Assembly: GCA_021780015.1 (NCBI GenBank)
Contig: JAJXZN010000033.1
Coordinates: 1-9,905 of the forward strand
Direction of reading: 5' to 3'
Origin: Pseudomonadota bacterium
Lineage (GTDB): Bacteria > Pseudomonadota > Alphaproteobacteria > Rhizobiales > Beijerinckiaceae
DNA length: 9,905 nt
Shown here piece after piece: positions 7,242 to 9,905 of this stretch. Position numbers and translations under genes: made by a program. Every line of letters begins with the position of its first letter. The first letter of the stretch is position 1. The notes under the pieces were generated by a model. That model made no database searches. It worked only from the letters and a program-made list of their open reading frames with translations, and was not told the DNA's origin.

Positions 7242-8300
7242 CTAATAAGCCGGCGGCAGCTTGAGGCTGGTGCGGATCGGCCCGACGGCAATGCGGCCAT
7301 CGTCGATATCGACCGGCAGATGCAGCACCGCTGGCTGCTGCGGCTCGTTCGAATGGCCGCTGAGCAAATTGCCGAGCAATGCGCCGAAGCTGAGCAAGCC
7401 CGGATCGATGCCATAGTGCTGCATGACCGGTTCGAGGCCGCTGCTCTTGGTATCGAAATGGCCGTCCACCCGATGCGCGGCATTGAGCGCGAAGCTGCCG
7501 CGTGCCACGAATTTCGTATCGCCGCGCGTCAAGCTGACCGAGGCGAGAGTGACGCGCCCGCCGGCGGCTTGCCAGCGGTCGAGATTTTGCGCCGGCGTCA
7601 GACCCGTCTCGAAATCGGCCTTGGTGACGCTGCCTTGCGCGGCGACGTCGGCCGGCGTGCCCGGCCCAAGAATCTGATCGATCGCCGGCAATGTCGCGCC
7701 GTTCAAGATGACGTTGAAATCGAGGGTCTGGCCATCTTGGCCTGCGCGTTGCGCGGCGGTGATTACGGCATCGTTCACTTTGCCGCCGAAGGCGAGCGCA
7801 CCGGCGCCGCCATGAAGCACAAAATCCCGGCCATCGACAGCCGCCTGCCAGAGGTCCTGCGGCAGGCCGTTGAGGCGCACGTTCAGATGGCTCCAGGCGA
7901 GCTGGAAATTGACCTTGTCGTCCTTGGAAACGGCGGCGAAAGGCGAGTCCGCCGAAACGCTGATGTCGCGCGGCTGCATGAGCGGCGCCGTCACGTAAAA
8001 ACCTTGCAATGTGCCGCTATAGGTGTGGCCGAAGATCAGCCCGTCGAAGCGCGGCGACGGGCAGGTGATCGCGATGGCTGTCGGATAGCCGCCGATCTTC
8101 GGATTGGGGCAAGACCAGATACGGCCGAAAGTTTTTTCGCGCGCCACCCAGGCTTCGAGCGCCTGACCCGTCTGGCTGGCGGCAAAAGCCCAGAAACCCG
8201 ACCAGCCGAGCCCGGCGACGATCAAAAGGCCCAAAAGCCAGAGCAACGGCGACACCCGCTTGCGGGCCGGCACGGCGGCGATGGTCGGACGGCTCTCCAA
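7242..8300 (-). CDS. DUF2125 envelope protein with one membrane anchor
   Basis: A 352-residue protein with a basic N-terminus, one hydrophobic segment at residues 19-41 (LLWLLGLLIVAGLGWSGFWA), and a large exported domain, so an inner-membrane-anchored periplasmic protein is predicted. Just after the anchor, two cysteines (Cys64 and Cys80) flank KIGGYPTA, the C...I.G(F/Y)P...C arrangement I associate with DUF2125 of alphaproteobacteria; the function is unknown. The cysteines could form a disulfide in the periplasm (inference). The start is taken as TTG at 8300 because AGGAGA (8313-8308) lies 7 nt upstream and the anchor then sits near the N-terminus. A GTG at 8387 would add 29 residues without a good ribosome binding site. 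The gene meets tyrA tail to tail with a single base between stops. Confidence 0.85.
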   Translation of the reverse strand: MESRPTIAAVPARKRVSPLLWLLGLLIVAGLGWSGFWAFAASQTGQALEAWVAREKTFGRIWSCPNPKIGGYPTAIAITCPSPRFDGLIFGHTYSGTLQGFYVTAPLMQPRDISVSADSPFAAVSKDDKVNFQLAWSHLNVRLNGLPQDLWQAAVDGRDFVLHGGAGALAFGGKVNDAVITAAQRAGQDGQTLDFNVILNGATLPAIDQILGPGTPADVAAQGSVTKADFETGLTPAQNLDRWQAAGGRVTLASVSLTRGDTKFVARGSFALNAAHRVDGHFDTKSSGLEPVMQHYGIDPGLLSFGALLGNLLSGHSNEPQQPAVLHLPVDIDDGRIAVGPIRTSLKLPPAY

Positions 8301-8425
8301 TGCGGCTTCTCCTGGTTCTGGCCAAACGCGAGATCTAGCGGAAAAGCACAAATCCGGAGGAATTTTGTTGGTCTGGCGTCGCGCCACCGTTACAGCGCCA
8401 AATATCTCGCCTAAATTTCAATGAT

Positions 8426-8956
8426 ATGGATGATCTATGGGTCTTTGGCTACGGCTCCTTGATGTGGCGGCCGGGCTTCCCTTACCTGGCACGCAAAATG
8501 GCGCGCGTCCGCGGCTATCACCGCGCGCTCTGCGTCTACTCGCATGTCCACCGCGGCACACCGGAGCGTCCGGGCCTCGTGCTGGGGCTTGACCGCGGCG
8601 GCTCCTGCCGCGGCATCGCTTTCCGCGTCGCCGCGGACCATCGCGACGAAACGATCGCCTATCTGCGGGCGCGCGAGCAGGTCACGTCCGTCTATCGCGA
8701 AGTGAATTTGGATGCCGAACTCGATGACGGCGGCAGCGTCACGGTTTTGACCTATGCGGTCGACCGCAATCATCTTCAATACGCCGGCCGGCTCGAGCGC
8801 GACGCTATCATCCGCCTTGTCGCGCAAGGCCAGGGCGTCTCCGGTGCGAATCCGGACTACGTCCGCGCCACCCAGGCCCATCTCGCCGAACTCGGCATTG
8901 CCGACGCCGTGCTCGACTGGCTCGCGAAGGAATTTGCTGCCACGGCGGCAGATTAA
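8426..8956 (+). CDS. chaC: ChaC-type gamma-glutamylcyclotransferase
   Basis: A 176-residue cytoplasmic enzyme of the ChaC family, known to cleave glutathione to 5-oxoproline and cysteinylglycine. It opens with WVFGYGSLMWRPGF (5-18); the YGSL loop (9-12) binds the gamma-glutamyl group. The catalytic acid is Glu84 in YLRAREQVTSVY, equivalent to the family's YL..RE. GANPDYV (140-146) near the C-terminus matches the G.N.DYL block of the family. The length is typical. No purine-rich ribosome binding site precedes ATG 8426; CTAAAT at 8411-8416 is -10-like and would place the transcript start within a few bases of the ATG, so a leaderless mRNA is possible. A second ATG at 8421 is in another frame and closes quickly. 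The gene is divergent from the DUF2125 gene and convergent with the unknown gene downstream. Confidence 0.93.
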   Translation: MDDLWVFGYGSLMWRPGFPYLARKMARVRGYHRALCVYSHVHRGTPERPGLVLGLDRGGSCRGIAFRVAADHRDETIAYLRAREQVTSVYREVNLDAELDDGGSVTVLTYAVDRNHLQYAGRLERDAIIRLVAQGQGVSGANPDYVRATQAHLAELGIADAVLDWLAKEFAATAAD

Positions 8957-8989
8957 GCGTCAGTCACGTCCGAAGCAGCCGCGCGGCGC

Positions 8990-9538
8990 TCAAGCCGGCA
9001 CGAGGCCGCGGGTCGGCTGACAGAGCGCCTCGATATCTTCAATCGCGGCGCGGCGCTTCTGCGGATCGGCGGTCAGAAGATGGACATGCCATTGCTGCGC
9101 GCCCGCGGCGATGGCGGCGCTCACGAACGCATGGCGGGCGACGGGGCCGGCGCCATGTTCGCATTGGCAGAAGCCGACGACCCGGCGCTGCCCCGCTGCA
9201 TCGGCCTTGACCGCGATGACGATCGCCTCGGCGAAATCGGGCAGGCCACCCTCGCTGTCGCGCCGATCGACCGGAAAGACCGAGCAGATATAGCGCCGGC
9301 CGGAACGGCCAAGCCAAGCATGAAACCGCTCCGCCAAGTCGCCGCCGACAAGGCTTGCGAGCGCCGTATTGCTCGACGGCGCATCCTCAGGCTTGGCGCG
9401 CGGCGCCGCAGCCAGGCCGGCATTCTTGGCGCGCCAGCGCCGCAACAGGAACAAGAGCGACATGGCTCGGGCAGAGTCGCCGCAGGAGCTCTCGGTCCTT
9501 GGACAGAGGCTCGCCTGCGGTCCTTTGATGATCGTCAT
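8990..9538 (-). CDS. Conserved small protein of unknown function
   Basis: I do not recognise a named family. The 182-residue product has a basic, hydrophobic stretch MSLLFLLRRWRAK (residues 26-38), a variable linker rich in Ala and Pro, then a compact region beginning FHAWLGRSGRRYICSVFPVD (72-91). This continues with AIVIAVKAD, a short Cys-containing segment (GFCQCEHG) and ends with WHVHLLTADPQKRRAAIEDIEAL. The GRSGRRY...SV.P start and the HVHLL end look like a small conserved domain I associate with Hyphomicrobiales hypothetical proteins; this is memory, not a search. ATG 9538 is used because a promoter-like pair lies at 9611-9583. ATG 9463 (157 residues, starting MSLLFLL) is an equally serious alternative; neither has a strong ribosome binding site. 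The codon choice after 9463 looks typical for this genome. Confidence 0.65.
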   Translation of the reverse strand: MTIIKGPQASLCPRTESSCGDSARAMSLLFLLRRWRAKNAGLAAAPRAKPEDAPSSNTALASLVGGDLAERFHAWLGRSGRRYICSVFPVDRRDSEGGLPDFAEAIVIAVKADAAGQRRVVGFCQCEHGAGPVARHAFVSAAIAAGAQQWHVHLLTADPQKRRAAIEDIEALCQPTRGLVPA

Positions 9539-9582
9539 GATCGATTCCATGCACTCAATACTGCGTGATTCGCAAGAACAAA

Positions 9583-9611
9583 ATTGGAACAAATCCCAGA
9601 AACCGGGTCAA
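9583..9611 (-). promoter_or_regulatory. Possible promoter of the unknown gene
   Basis: On the minus strand TTGACC (9611-9606) is followed after 17 nt by TCCAAT (9588-9583): five of six matches at -35 and four of six at -10. It lies in the 93-nt gap between the plsC stop and ATG 9538 and would give a leader of about 38 nt to that ATG. It is the best candidate in the gap but moderate in strength. Confidence 0.4.
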
Positions 9612-9631
9612 GCCGAACGGCAACGGTCCAG

Positions 9632-9905
9632 TCAGCTCCGCGAAAGCCCCGCCGCCGCGGACGGACGGGCGAGGCTTGCATCTTTGGCCAAAGCCTCGGC
9701 GATCAGCCGGTCGCTGGCGGTCTCGATCCGGCTTTCAAGGCTTTGCATGAACGTGTCTTTGTCGAGCGTTGCCGGAATCGGCGGCAGGAATTCCACGACC
9801 ATGGTCCCGGGCTGGCGCATGAACTGGCGGCGCGGCCAGAACAGCCCGGAATTGAGCGCGACCGGAACGCAGCTGACCCCGGTCGCTTCAGCGAGCCGCG
9901 CGACG
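9632..9905 (-). CDS. plsC: 1-acyl-sn-glycerol-3-phosphate acyltransferase PlsC, C-terminal part
   Basis: The minus strand is open from the right edge to TGA at 9634-9632, giving 90 C-terminal residues; the 5' end lies outside the window. It reads ATGVSCVPVALNSGLFWPRR, then MVVEFLPPIPATLDK and ESRIETASDRLI. The VPVALNSG.FW and V.F.PPI blocks are characteristic of the C-terminal half of PlsC, the membrane-associated enzyme that acylates lysophosphatidic acid to phosphatidic acid in phospholipid synthesis. The catalytic HX4D and the other N-terminal motifs must lie beyond position 9905, so activity cannot be judged. The tail after SDRLIAEAL is Ala/Ser-rich and probably variable. No strong terminator follows in the 9539-9631 gap. 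Confidence 0.85.
   Translation of the reverse strand, partial: VARLAEATGVSCVPVALNSGLFWPRRQFMRQPGTMVVEFLPPIPATLDKDTFMQSLESRIETASDRLIAEALAKDASLARPSAAAGLSRS

Noticed and set aside
6101..7483. 460-codon open frame on the minus strand across tyrA
   Set aside because: Overlaps tyrA and the end of the DUF2125 gene in the wrong frame, with no recognisable protein features.
7212..8414. 400-codon open frame on the plus strand antisense to the DUF2125 gene
   Set aside because: The minus-strand frame has a membrane anchor, the DUF2125 cysteine/GYP pattern and a good ribosome binding site; the plus-strand product looks like antisense.
8957..8989. Terminator between chaC and the convergent unknown gene
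   Set aside because: A small GCCGCGCGGC palindrome is present, but there is no usable loop and no T-tract.

Overview
The window looks like a chromosomal stretch from a GC-rich alphaproteobacterium of the order Hyphomicrobiales (Rhizobiales), possibly Beijerinckiaceae. This rests on base composition, the gene families and their order (metX-metW, chorismate mutase-hisC-tyrA, a DUF2125 protein, ChaC, PlsC), and an alphaproteobacterial-type promoter (TTGACA-17-CTATAA). I see no prophage, transposon, CRISPR, rRNA or tRNA. The placement is by recognition, not by a database search. The content is core metabolism, and I found no convincing undescribed multi-gene system.

Layout. Positions 1-304 hold an intrinsic terminator facing the minus strand and the 65-codon 3' remnant of a TPR-protein gene, cut off next to ppa. 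Inorganic pyrophosphatase (ppa, 305-838, +) converges on a minus-strand block read from right to left: metX (4001-2814), metW (2810-2163) and an MFS transporter (2087-861). metX and metW are translationally coupled. metX has a clear promoter of its own and a leader of only about 30 nt.

Diverging from metX is an aromatic amino acid operon on the plus strand: a chorismate mutase with an extra degenerate-looking C-terminal domain (4235-5086), a HisC-type aminotransferase (5167-6297), and a prephenate/arogenate dehydrogenase (6290-7240, overlapping hisC by 8 nt). Together these take chorismate through prephenate to tyrosine, with HisC able to serve both histidine and aromatic transamination. The operon collides tail to tail, with one base between, with a minus-strand DUF2125 envelope protein (8300-7242). 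Next come a ChaC-type gamma-glutamylcyclotransferase (8426-8956, +), a small protein of unknown function (9538-8990, -), and the 3' end of plsC (9905-9632, -), which runs off the right edge.

Five of the nine intact genes appear to start with GTG or TTG; where a Shine-Dalgarno sequence or an upstream stop fixes the start, I give it. No gene-free stretch exceeds 300 bases. The longest, 4002-4234, holds the metX promoter and leader plus a small palindrome upstream of the chorismate mutase gene.
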